Of a DNA stretch of 11,584 nucleotides, positions 5,234-11,584 are shown piece after piece. The stretch lies in NCBI GenBank assembly GCA_016177865.1, contig JACOUJ010000333.1:1-11584 (forward strand), in the 5' to 3' direction. The stretch's first letter is position 1. Each line of letters begins with the position of its first letter. A program made the translations under genes and the position numbers. The DNA comes from Candidatus Rokuibacteriota bacterium. GTDB lineage: Bacteria > Methylomirabilota > Methylomirabilia > Rokubacteriales > JACOUJ01. The notes under the pieces were generated by a model. It searched no databases, had not been told where the DNA came from, and saw only the letters and a list, made by a program, of their open reading frames with translations.

Positions 5234-6904
5234 ATGACCCCGCCACGCCCCAGGAGTCGTATCCTGCTCGACGGACCCGACCGCGCCCCGGCCCGCGCGA
5301 TGCTCAGGGCCATCGGCTTCACGGACGAGGACCTGGCCCGCCCCCTGATCGGTGTCGCCCACTCATGGATCGAAATTACCCCGTGTAACTGGAATCACCA
5401 GAAGCTTGCCCAAAAGGTGAAAGAGGGGGTGCGAGCCGCGGGCGGCACGCCGATCGAGTTCAACACGGTCTCCGTGACCGACGGGATCGCGATGGGGACC
5501 GAAGGGATGAAAGCCTCGCTGGTCAGTCGTGAGGTGATCGCCGATTCCATCGAGCTTGTGGCCAGAGGCCATCTTCTTGACGCCCTCGTGACGATCTCGG
5601 GGTGCGACAAGACCATCCCCGGCTCCGTCATGGCCCTTGCCCGCTTGAACATCCCGGGCCTGATGCTTTACGGGGGCTCGATCATGTACGGCGAGTACCG
5701 GGGACGCCGTCTGACGATCCAGGATGTCTTCGAGGCGGTCGGAGGATTCAACGCGGGTAAGCTCAGCGCGGCCGATCTGCGGGCCATCGAGGCGCATGCC
5801 TGTCCCGGGGCCGGGGCGTGCGGGGGCCAGTTTACCGCCAACACCATGGCGACCGCGTTTGAAATGCTGGGGATCTCCCCCCTGGGGGCGAATGGCGTCC
5901 CGGCGGAAGACCCGAGAAAAGAAGAGGTGGCCTTCGACTGTGGAAAGCTCGTCATGGAACTGCTCAAATCCGAGGTCACCCCGCGCCAGATTCTCACCCG
6001 AAAGGCCCTCCTCAACGCGATTGCGGGGGTCATGGCGACCGGCGGCTCGACCAACGCGGTCCTTCACCTGCTGGCCGTGGCCCGAGAAGCCGGGGTCCGT
6101 CTCACCATCGATGACTTTGACCGGGTCTCACGAAAGACCCCGGTCCTGGCCGATCTCAAGCCCTGGGGGCGATTCACGGCCCCGGAGATGTATCAGGCGG
6201 GGGGGATGGCGGTGGTCGCCAAGCGGCTGCTTGACGCCGGCCTTCTCCACACCGGAGAGCGAACCGTCACGGGCCGAACCATCGGAGAGGAGGCGCGCGC
6301 CGCGCGGGAGACGCCGGGGCAACAGGTGATTTGCTCTCTCGTCGACCCGCTGAAAACAACCGGCGGACAGGTTATTTTGAAAGGAAATCTGGCGTCGGAG
6401 GGGTCCGTGGGAAAGGTGGCCGGTCACGAGCGAATCGTTCACCGCGGGCCAGCCCGCGTCTTCGATCGTGAGGAAGACGCCTTCGCAGCGGTCAAGGCCG
6501 GCAAGATCAGGCCGGGGGACGTGGTCGTGATCCGGTATGAAGGGCCGAAGGGCGGCCCCGGGATGCGGGAGATGCTGGGGGTGACCAGCGCCCTTCAGGG
6601 GGCAGGGCTCGGCGACTCGGTCGCCTTGATCACCGACGGCCGTTTCTCGGGCGCGACGCACGGCTTCATGGTGGGGCATGTGGCTCCGGAGGCGGCGGCC
6701 CGCGGGCCTATCGCGGTGTTGCGAAATGGCGACATGATCGTGATTGACATCAAGCGCCGCCGCCTCGACGTGGAGCTGAGCCAGCGTGAGCTGAGAAAGC
6801 GGCTCGCCAAGTGGAGACCTCCCAAGCCTCGGTACACGACAGGCGTCATGGCCAAGTACGCTCGCCTTGTTTCTTCTGCCTCGGAGGGCGCCGTCACCGG
6901 CTAG
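5234..6904 (+). CDS. ilvD: Dihydroxy-acid dehydratase
   Basis: Full-length 556-aa IlvD/Edd family enzyme that dehydrates 2,3-dihydroxy-isovalerate and 2,3-dihydroxy-3-methylvalerate to the 2-keto acids leading to valine, leucine and isoleucine (and pantothenate). Iron-sulfur ligands are visible as Cys51 (ITPCNWNH), Cys124 (SGCDKT) and Cys196 in CPGAGACGGQFTANTMA. The PGAGACGG form is the one found in plant-type and mycobacterial [2Fe-2S] enzymes, unlike the E. coli-type CPTCGSC motif. Lys126 after CD is the family's carbamylated metal-ligand lysine. TDGRFSG near residue 470 carries the catalytic serine of the C-terminal barrel. The start ATG has GAGGAG at 5223-5228, five nt upstream. Sugar-acid dehydratases belong to the same superfamily, but the overall match favours IlvD. 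No other ilv gene is in the window. Expression probably comes from the promoter before the small secreted protein. Confidence 0.96.
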   Translation: MTPPRPRSRILLDGPDRAPARAMLRAIGFTDEDLARPLIGVAHSWIEITPCNWNHQKLAQKVKEGVRAAGGTPIEFNTVSVTDGIAMGTEGMKASLVSREVIADSIELVARGHLLDALVTISGCDKTIPGSVMALARLNIPGLMLYGGSIMYGEYRGRRLTIQDVFEAVGGFNAGKLSAADLRAIEAHACPGAGACGGQFTANTMATAFEMLGISPLGANGVPAEDPRKEEVAFDCGKLVMELLKSEVTPRQILTRKALLNAIAGVMATGGSTNAVLHLLAVAREAGVRLTIDDFDRVSRKTPVLADLKPWGRFTAPEMYQAGGMAVVAKRLLDAGLLHTGERTVTGRTIGEEARAARETPGQQVICSLVDPLKTTGGQVILKGNLASEGSVGKVAGHERIVHRGPARVFDREEDAFAAVKAGKIRPGDVVVIRYEGPKGGPGMREMLGVTSALQGAGLGDSVALITDGRFSGATHGFMVGHVAPEAAARGPIAVLRNGDMIVIDIKRRRLDVELSQRELRKRLAKWRPPKPRYTTGVMAKYARLVSSASEGAVTG

Positions 6905-6967
6905 TCTTCTTCCCTGAGCCGTCCGTCCGGCCTCCTTGCCGCCCTCTCGTCGTCGGCAGGGGGTTCA

Positions 6968-6996
6968 TTGACAACTTCCGGGAAGAGACGGATGAT
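6968..6996 (+). promoter_or_regulatory. Possible promoter for the methyltransferase-queG-tct operon
   Basis: TTGACA at 6968-6973 is a perfect -35 hexamer; 17 nt later GATGAT (6991-6996) matches the -10 consensus at four of six positions. Transcription would begin near 7003, on top of the GTG at 7002, so the mRNA would be leaderless or the true start lies further in. A short palindrome, CTTCC-G-GGAAG (6975-6985), lies in the spacer. The rest of the 97-nt gap after ilvD shows nothing else, only a weak TGCCG/CGGCA stem. Confidence 0.35.
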
Positions 6997-7001
6997 AGGC
7001 C

Positions 7002-7688
7002 GTGAATTTTTCGGCCGGACCGTCAGCCGTGGGGAATCCCCCGGATGCGAATCATGGGCTGAGCCCCGGCCTTCTCGATCTCATCAGGGCCGATTGCCCT
7101 TCCGAAAGGAACGTGCTCGACGTGGGGTGCGGGCAGGGGAGGTTGGTTCTGGCGATCGCTCCGGATGCTCGGTGGGTCATCGGGCTTGACCGGGACGAAG
7201 ACGCCATTGCCCAGGCTGCTCTCGTCGCGAAGGAGCGCGGGATCGTCAACGTCGAATTCCGCGTGGCTGACGCCGAGACGAGCGATTACCGCCGCCTTGG
7301 CCGTCCTATCCAGATGGTGGCGGCCCACCTTTGCATGTCGGACGCCATTATTGAGCGGGCCGCCGACGGTCTGTCGGCCGGAGATCCTTTGGTCTTTGCC
7401 GCATTCCATATTGATCAGTGGAAGGAGACCGCGAAGGTTTCTCGTTTTGCCTACAGCGAGGACCGGCTGCGTCAGATCCTCGGGAGGACCGGCTTTTCCA
7501 TCGAACATCTCCAGGTGGAGTGTCACGTGAGGCAATTTGCCTCAGAGGCAGAAGCCATGCAGACCCTGGCGCACCTACGGCCCAGGTGGGAATCTGACGG
7601 GCGATGGGGAAGCTACCTCGCGTATCTCAGCGCTGGAGGACGTGACCTAACTCAGAGCCACGTCGTCGTCAAGGCGCGCCGCCGATGA
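7002..7688 (+). CDS. Class I SAM-dependent methyltransferase
   Basis: A 228-aa protein with a Rossmann-fold methyltransferase core. Motif I is VLDVGCGQGRL (about 38-48), binding S-adenosylmethionine; the acidic end of strand 2 is IGLDRDEDAI (about 60-69); motif III follows at VEFRVADAET. The C-terminal part (RFAYSEDRLRQILGRTGF) looks like the usual substrate-side helices. No signal peptide or membrane span. The GTG start at 7002 has only a weak AGG upstream; a GTG at 7029 is an alternative that would spare the conserved core. Its stop codon overlaps the queG ATG in an ATGA, so the two are translationally coupled. I cannot name the substrate; a tRNA or quinone target would be guesses. The coupling hints at RNA modification but does not show it. 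Confidence 0.8.
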   Translation: MNFSAGPSAVGNPPDANHGLSPGLLDLIRADCPSERNVLDVGCGQGRLVLAIAPDARWVIGLDRDEDAIAQAALVAKERGIVNVEFRVADAETSDYRRLGRPIQMVAAHLCMSDAIIERAADGLSAGDPLVFAAFHIDQWKETAKVSRFAYSEDRLRQILGRTGFSIEHLQVECHVRQFASEAEAMQTLAHLRPRWESDGRWGSYLAYLSAGGRDLTQSHVVVKARRR

Positions 7689-8809
7689 ACATCACTCGCC
7701 GCACCCTCACCGAGGCCGTCAAGGCCAAAGCTCGGGAAATCGGGTTCGATCTGGTCGCGATCGGACCGGCCGGCCCCCCGACCCACGGGTCTGCCTTCGA
7801 GCAATGGCTCGCGGCTGGCTATGGCGGGACCATGGAGTATCTTGCGCGGGGCCGAGAGAAGCGCCTCGATCTTCAGAAGATCCTGCCGGACGCCAGATCG
7901 GTCATTGTAGTCGCCCTCAACTACTACCAGGGAAACCCGCCGGAGGCTGGCTCGTGGCGCGGTGTCTCACGATACGCCTGGGGACGCGACTATCACGCGG
8001 TCATGGAACCGAGGCTGGAAACGCTTCAGGAGTTCGTCCGGGAAACAGCGGGTCCTGAGGCCGAAGGGAAGATCTATGTGGATACGGGGCCTGTCCTGGA
8101 GCGGGATCTGGCCGCCAGGGCCGGTTTGGGCTGGATCGGGAAAAATACGATGCTCATCCACCCGAGGCTCGGATCCTGGTTTTTTCTCGGCCTGCTCCTC
8201 ACAACCGCCAGACTGGAGTACGACGCACCTCTCGCGGATCATTGCGGGAGTTGCACCCGATGCCTCGACGCGTGCCCGACCCGGGCGTTTACGGCCCCCT
8301 ACACCTTGGATGCCCGCCGCTGCATCTCCTATCTCACGATCGAGCTTCGTGGGCCAATCGCTGAAGAGCTGCGCCCGGCCATGGGGGAGTGGATCTTCGG
8401 CTGCGATGTCTGCCAGGACGTCTGCCCGTGGAACCGCAAGGCGCCCGTGACAGAGAAGGCCGATTTTCTGCCGATGCGACCTCTGCCGAGCCTCACCGAC
8501 CTCCTGGCTCTCGACGAGACGGGATTCAGAACGACATTCTCAGGGAGTCCGGTGCGCAGGGCCAAGCGCGGCGGACTGCTTCGATCTGTGACGCTGGCGC
8601 TCGGGAATCGCGAGGATTCCCAGGCCGTCGAGGCCCTGGTCAAGAGCCTTCATGACCCGGATCCGGTGGTTCGTCAACACGCGGCCTGGGCCCTGGGTCG
8701 CATCGAAGGCAGGGAGGCAGGGGCGGTCTTGGAGATGGCTCTGGCCGGCGAGCCTGATCCGACCGTGAGCGCCGACCTTGAATTGGCGCTTGGGAGGGAA
8801 CGACCGTGA
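7685..8809 (+). CDS. queG: Epoxyqueuosine reductase
   Basis: A 374-aa enzyme that reduces epoxyqueuosine to queuosine in the wobble position of tRNA(Asn, Asp, His, Tyr), the last step of queuosine synthesis, using cobalamin and two [4Fe-4S] clusters. The active-site Asp133 lies in YVDTGPVLERDLA, followed by GLGWIGKN. The ferredoxin-like part has C187xxC190xxC193xxxC197P and, later, C240xxC243xxxC247PWN, plus Cys213, the spacing expected for two clusters. A C-terminal HEAT-like segment (about 310-345, with DPDPVVRQHAAWALGRI) recognises the tRNA. Length is normal (about 350-380). ATG at 7685 overlaps the methyltransferase stop by 4 nt, and its own stop overlaps the next start (GTGA). No other queuosine gene is in view, so QueA and Tgt must be encoded elsewhere. 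Confidence 0.96.
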   Translation: MNITRRTLTEAVKAKAREIGFDLVAIGPAGPPTHGSAFEQWLAAGYGGTMEYLARGREKRLDLQKILPDARSVIVVALNYYQGNPPEAGSWRGVSRYAWGRDYHAVMEPRLETLQEFVRETAGPEAEGKIYVDTGPVLERDLAARAGLGWIGKNTMLIHPRLGSWFFLGLLLTTARLEYDAPLADHCGSCTRCLDACPTRAFTAPYTLDARRCISYLTIELRGPIAEELRPAMGEWIFGCDVCQDVCPWNRKAPVTEKADFLPMRPLPSLTDLLALDETGFRTTFSGSPVRRAKRGGLLRSVTLALGNREDSQAVEALVKSLHDPDPVVRQHAAWALGRIEGREAGAVLEMALAGEPDPTVSADLELALGRERP

Positions 8810-9765
8810 CAAGCGTGCGAATTGAGCCAGAGCAGGATGCCCTCTTGGTTGTCGACATGCAGAACGATTTCTGCCCGGGAGGCTCTCTCGCGGTCCCGAG
8901 GGGGGATGAGGTGGTATCGATTCTCAACACGGTCATGCAAAAATTCGAGACGGCCGGAGCCCCCATCTTTGCCACACGAGACTGGCACCTGGAGAAGACC
9001 AAACACTTCAAGATCTATGGCGGGGTATGGCCGTCCCATTGCATTCAAGGCACCAAGGGGGCCGAATTCCATCCCGCCCTCCGGCTGCCGTCTTCCGCCG
9101 AAGTGATCTCGAAAGGCATGGACCCCGAGGAGGACGCGTATTCCGCGTTCCAGGCGAGAGATGCCGAGGAGATGCAGTTGCCAATCATCCTAGGGATCCG
9201 TGGCATCCAGCGCCTCTTCGTGGGGGGACTTGCCACGGACTACTGCGTCAAGGCGACCGTCCTCGATGCCGTCCACCAGGGATTCCAGGCAGTTGTGCTG
9301 GAGGACGCGATCCGGGCCGTGGACCTCAACCCCGGCGACGGCGAGAAGACGGCCCTGGTCCTTCTCGCGCTTGGTGTGATTTGGGAAGCCCAGAAGCTCC
9401 CCGTGGGAACGCCTCACAACCCCGGCCCTGGGTTCCTACCGCTCCTTCTGGCCATCGCCCTCGGGATGTTCGGGATTGTCGTCGTGGCCTTCGGTGGCAA
9501 TTCGGGGCCATTGAGCAGTCTCGGATGGGGTGAAGGAAGGCATGCCATCGCCATCCTGGGGGCCTGCGTCTTCGCGGCCATGGCCCTGGAGCGGTTCGGC
9601 TATCGGCTGACCATCCTGCTGATTCTTGTCGTTCTCTTCGGAGTGGTGGAGCGAAAACGTCCCCTTCTCGTGGGGGCGCTTTCCTTGGCCCTCTCGCTGG
9701 GATCGTTTTACCTCTTCTATAATCTTCTTAGAGTCCAGCTCCCGCGCGGGCCATTCGGGTTTTAA
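8806..9765 (+). CDS. In-frame fusion: nicotinamidase (PncA) domain joined to TctB transporter subunit
   Basis: One open frame of 319 aa. Residues 1 to about 180 are a nicotinamidase of the isochorismatase fold: catalytic triad Asp17, Lys103 and Cys147 (GGLATDYCV), metal ligands Asp59, His61 and His78, converting nicotinamide to nicotinate for NAD salvage. It stops being PncA-like after AVDLNPGDGEK, missing only the last helix and strand. From about 182 the protein is TctB, the small membrane subunit of tripartite tricarboxylate transporters: ALVLLALGVIWEA, then LPVGTPHNPGPGF, three hydrophobic segments (about 210-229, 246-281, 286-308) and the usual ending LPRGPFG. TctB's own start and the first part of its first membrane helix are absent. 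GTG start with GGGAGG eight nt upstream, overlapping the queG stop; the stop overlaps tctA by 1 nt. It could be a real deletion fusion, a bifunctional protein, or an assembly join. Both domain calls are firm. Confidence 0.88.
   Translation: MTSVRIEPEQDALLVVDMQNDFCPGGSLAVPRGDEVVSILNTVMQKFETAGAPIFATRDWHLEKTKHFKIYGGVWPSHCIQGTKGAEFHPALRLPSSAEVISKGMDPEEDAYSAFQARDAEEMQLPIILGIRGIQRLFVGGLATDYCVKATVLDAVHQGFQAVVLEDAIRAVDLNPGDGEKTALVLLALGVIWEAQKLPVGTPHNPGPGFLPLLLAIALGMFGIVVVAFGGNSGPLSSLGWGEGRHAIAILGACVFAAMALERFGYRLTILLILVVLFGVVERKRPLLVGALSLALSLGSFYLFYNLLRVQLPRGPFGF
9340..9380 (+). other. Fusion junction between pncA and tctB sequences
   Basis: Codons for GDGEK (about 177-181) still fit nicotinamidase; codons for LGVIWEAQKLPVG (189-201) fit TctB. 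The stretch TALVLLALGV between them could belong to either family, since nicotinamidases often have an ALxxLxALGV-like helix here, so the exact breakpoint cannot be fixed. No stop, frameshift or repeat is visible at the join. Confidence 0.65.
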
Positions 9766-11306
9766 TGCCAGAGACTCTCCACAATCTCTCCCTGGGGTTC
9801 TCCGTTGCCCTGAGCCCGCCGGTCCTCCTCTATGCTGTCGTGGGGTGCGTCATTGGGACCCTGGTAGGAGTCCTCCCTGGGGTCGGGCCGCTAGCGGGGA
9901 TCAGTCTCCTCCTGCCGGCGACGTTTGGTCTCAACGCCACGACGGCTATCGTCCTTCTGGCGGGGATCTACTACGGAGCGATGTACGGCGGCTCCACCAC
10001 CTCTATTCTGATGCGGATTCCCGGTGAGGCCGCCTCGGTGATGACTTGCATCGACGGTTATGCCATGACGCGGAAGGGGAGGGCCGGGGCCGCCTTGGCG
10101 ATCGCCGCCATCGGCTCCTATATCGCGGGGACCGTGAGCGTGGTGGGGCTGATGCTCCTAGCCCCGCCCTTGGCCAGCTTCGCCCTCCGCTTCGGCCCTC
10201 CTGAGATGTTCGCCCTCATGCTGCTCGGGCTTCTAGTCCTGGCGTACATGAGCGGGGGCTCGATGGCTAAGTCGCTGGCGATGGCCGCCCTCGGCCTCCT
10301 CTTTGGAATGATCGGGATTGATCCGATGACCGGCTTCTTTCGCTTCTACTACGGACTGGTCGAGCTTGGGGATGGCATCGGCGTCGTGCCGGTCGCCGTG
10401 GGGCTCTTTGGCCTGTCTGAGATCCTGCTCACGGCCGGGCAGGCCACGCCACCCGAGGTCCTCAAACCGAGGCTACGGGAGCTCCTGCCCTCGCGTCAGG
10501 AGTGGCGTGACTCGGTCTGGCCGATCGGGCGGGGGACGGTCCTCGGATTCTTGATCGGAATCATCCCCGGCTCGGCTCACATCATCTCGTCCTTCGTCTC
10601 CTATGCGGTCGAGCGGAGACTTTCAAAATACCCGGAGCGGTTCGGTCAGGGGGCGGTGGAAGGGGTGGCCGGGCCCGAATCCGCGAATAACTCGGCCACC
10701 TCCGGGGCCTTTGTCCCCATGCTGGCCCTGGGCGTCCCCTCAGGGCCGATCCCCGCCGTGATGCTTGCGGCGATGATGATCCACGGGATCTCACCCGGTC
10801 CTCTCCTCATCACGCAGCAACCCGAGCTTTTCTGGGGGTTCATCGCTAGCATGTATGTCGGGAACGTCGTCCTTCTGGTCCTGAACCTCCCCATGGTCGG
10901 GGTCTTTGTGAACCTGCTTCGGATCCCCTATCCGATCCTCTACCCGGCGATCCTTCTCTTTTGCGTTCTTGGCGTGTACGCCGTCAATGGAAGCGTCGTG
11001 GACGTTTGGATCATGGCGGTGATGGGAGCGCTTGGGTATTTGCTCCGCAAATTCGATTTTGAAACTGCGCCGATCGTGTTGGGGCTCGTCCTGGCCCCGA
11101 TGCTGGAGATGAGCTTCCGGCAATCTCTGGCCATGTCGTCAGGGAGCTACGCCATCTTCGTCAATCGACCCATCGCGGCCACCATGCTCCTCGTTGGTCT
11201 CGGACTCCTGCTCCTGAGCTTGGGACCGATATTGACCCGGGGGATGGACTGGCGCCGCCGCCTCGGCCACGAGGCAAACCCACGTCTCGAGGAGGGAAAC
11301 CCATGA
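9765..11306 (+). CDS. tctA: Tripartite tricarboxylate transporter large membrane subunit TctA
   Basis: A 513-aa polytopic inner-membrane protein, about ten to twelve hydrophobic segments, normal length for the family (about 500). It forms the translocation channel for di- or tricarboxylates captured by the periplasmic TctC, driven by ion gradient. Family hallmarks in order: GTLVGVLPGVGPLAGISLLLP (31-51), the IYYGAMYGGSTTSIL loop, IPGEAASVMTCIDGY, KGRAGAALAIAAIGS, then in the repeated second half LIGIIPGSAHIISSF, GPESANNSATSGAFVPMLALGVP and ISPGPLL. Its ATG shares one base with the tctB stop (TAATG) and has no clear ribosome site, so translation depends on coupling to the pncA-tctB frame. The downstream tctC start overlaps its stop by 4 nt. 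Transported acid is unknown. Confidence 0.95.
   Translation: MPETLHNLSLGFSVALSPPVLLYAVVGCVIGTLVGVLPGVGPLAGISLLLPATFGLNATTAIVLLAGIYYGAMYGGSTTSILMRIPGEAASVMTCIDGYAMTRKGRAGAALAIAAIGSYIAGTVSVVGLMLLAPPLASFALRFGPPEMFALMLLGLLVLAYMSGGSMAKSLAMAALGLLFGMIGIDPMTGFFRFYYGLVELGDGIGVVPVAVGLFGLSEILLTAGQATPPEVLKPRLRELLPSRQEWRDSVWPIGRGTVLGFLIGIIPGSAHIISSFVSYAVERRLSKYPERFGQGAVEGVAGPESANNSATSGAFVPMLALGVPSGPIPAVMLAAMMIHGISPGPLLITQQPELFWGFIASMYVGNVVLLVLNLPMVGVFVNLLRIPYPILYPAILLFCVLGVYAVNGSVVDVWIMAVMGALGYLLRKFDFETAPIVLGLVLAPMLEMSFRQSLAMSSGSYAIFVNRPIAATMLLVGLGLLLLSLGPILTRGMDWRRRLGHEANPRLEEGNP
11289..11296 (+). promoter_or_regulatory. Strong ribosome binding site for tctC
   Basis: GAGGAGGG ends six nt before the ATG at 11303, inside the last codons of tctA. 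It is one of the best ribosome sites in the window, in keeping with binding proteins being needed in excess over membrane subunits. Confidence 0.6.
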
Positions 11307-11584
11307 TGCCCCGCCTGCTGACAGCCCTACTGGTATTGCTTCTCGTCCTCCCGGTTGGGGTCGGAGCCCAGGAGTCATTCCCGACGCATCCCATCAGTCT
11401 TGTGGTGCCGTTTCCGCCAGGCGGGGTCGCCGACCTCACGGCCCGCCCGCTGGCCCCGGCCCTGGAGAAGGCGCTCAAGCAGCCCGTGGTGGTGCAGAAC
11501 AAGACGGGCGCGGCGGGCGCGGTGGGCATGTCCTTTGTCGCGAACGCGAAGCCGGATGGCTATACGATCTTGCTCGCCCTCTCC
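11303..11584 (+). CDS. tctC: Tripartite tricarboxylate transporter substrate-binding protein TctC (Bug family), 3' truncated by window edge
   Basis: The first 94 codons run off the right edge. Residues 1-22 are a signal peptide (two Met, Arg4, a Leu/Val-rich core, cleavage after GVGA), so the protein is periplasmic. The mature start QESFPTHPISLVVPFPPGG is the hallmark of the Bug/TctC family, where the VPFPPGG loop and the following ADLTARPLA helix form one wall of the carboxylate pocket. KALKQPVVVQNKTGAAGAVG (about 60-79) and PDGYTILLA are equally typical. The start ATG overlaps the tctA stop by four bases (ATGA) and has GAGGAGGG six nt upstream. It captures a carboxylate and hands it to TctA/TctB. 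Complete family members are about 320 aa, so roughly 70 % lies outside. Ligand unknown. Confidence 0.93.
   Translation, partial: MMPRLLTALLVLLLVLPVGVGAQESFPTHPISLVVPFPPGGVADLTARPLAPALEKALKQPVVVQNKTGAAGAVGMSFVANAKPDGYTILLALS

Noticed and set aside
9376..9765. Separate tctB starting at an internal GTG (codon 191) rather than a fusion
   Set aside because: No ribosome site precedes it and it would cut helix 1 in half; nothing stops the upstream frame, so read-through into TctB is unavoidable.

Overview
The window is a GC-rich (clearly above 60 % by eye), gene-dense bacterial segment with short gaps, ATGA/GTGA gene overlaps and frequent GTG or alternative starts. The mix of genes (Leu/Ile/Val-type binding protein, tandem MaoC hydratases, tripartite tricarboxylate transporter, [2Fe-2S]-type IlvD, QueG) fits a Gram-negative soil or subsurface heterotroph. 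Protein wording recalls Rokubacteria/Methylomirabilota or related deep proteobacterial-like lineages, but this taxonomic guess is an inference from memory and not tested.

Left part (1-2375): the last 27 codons of an adenylate-forming acyl-CoA ligase enter from the left edge. Convergent to it lies a type-1 periplasmic-fold ABC binding protein (118-1323, minus) that has no recognisable signal peptide. Divergent from that is a translationally coupled pair of single-hotdog MaoC proteins (1474-1929 and 1926-2375). The first keeps the catalytic Asp/His pair; the second has lost the His. The divergent spacer carries a 7-bp inverted repeat. The ligase and hydratases suggest acyl-CoA or aromatic-acid metabolism.

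Middle part (2417-4880): an MGDG-synthase/UgtP-like GT28 glycosyltransferase, a membrane-anchored NodB polysaccharide deacetylase and, convergent and overlapping the deacetylase by 46 nt, a YkoP-like domain protein. Together they look like an envelope glycan or glycolipid module.

Next (4867-6904): a near-consensus sigma70-type promoter with a palindrome in its spacer drives a 92-aa secreted protein of unknown family, followed 20 nt later by ilvD (branched-chain amino acid synthesis).

Right part (7002-11584): a tightly coupled operon of a SAM methyltransferase, queG (queuosine), then a single reading frame joining an almost complete nicotinamidase to a TctB subunit lacking its own N-terminus, then tctA and the start of tctC. 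The pncA::tctB chimera is the most unusual object here. It looks like two unrelated operons (tRNA modification/NAD salvage and carboxylate uptake) joined in frame, either by a real deletion/recombination or by an assembly error. I see no RNA genes, CRISPR arrays, insertion sequences or phage genes.
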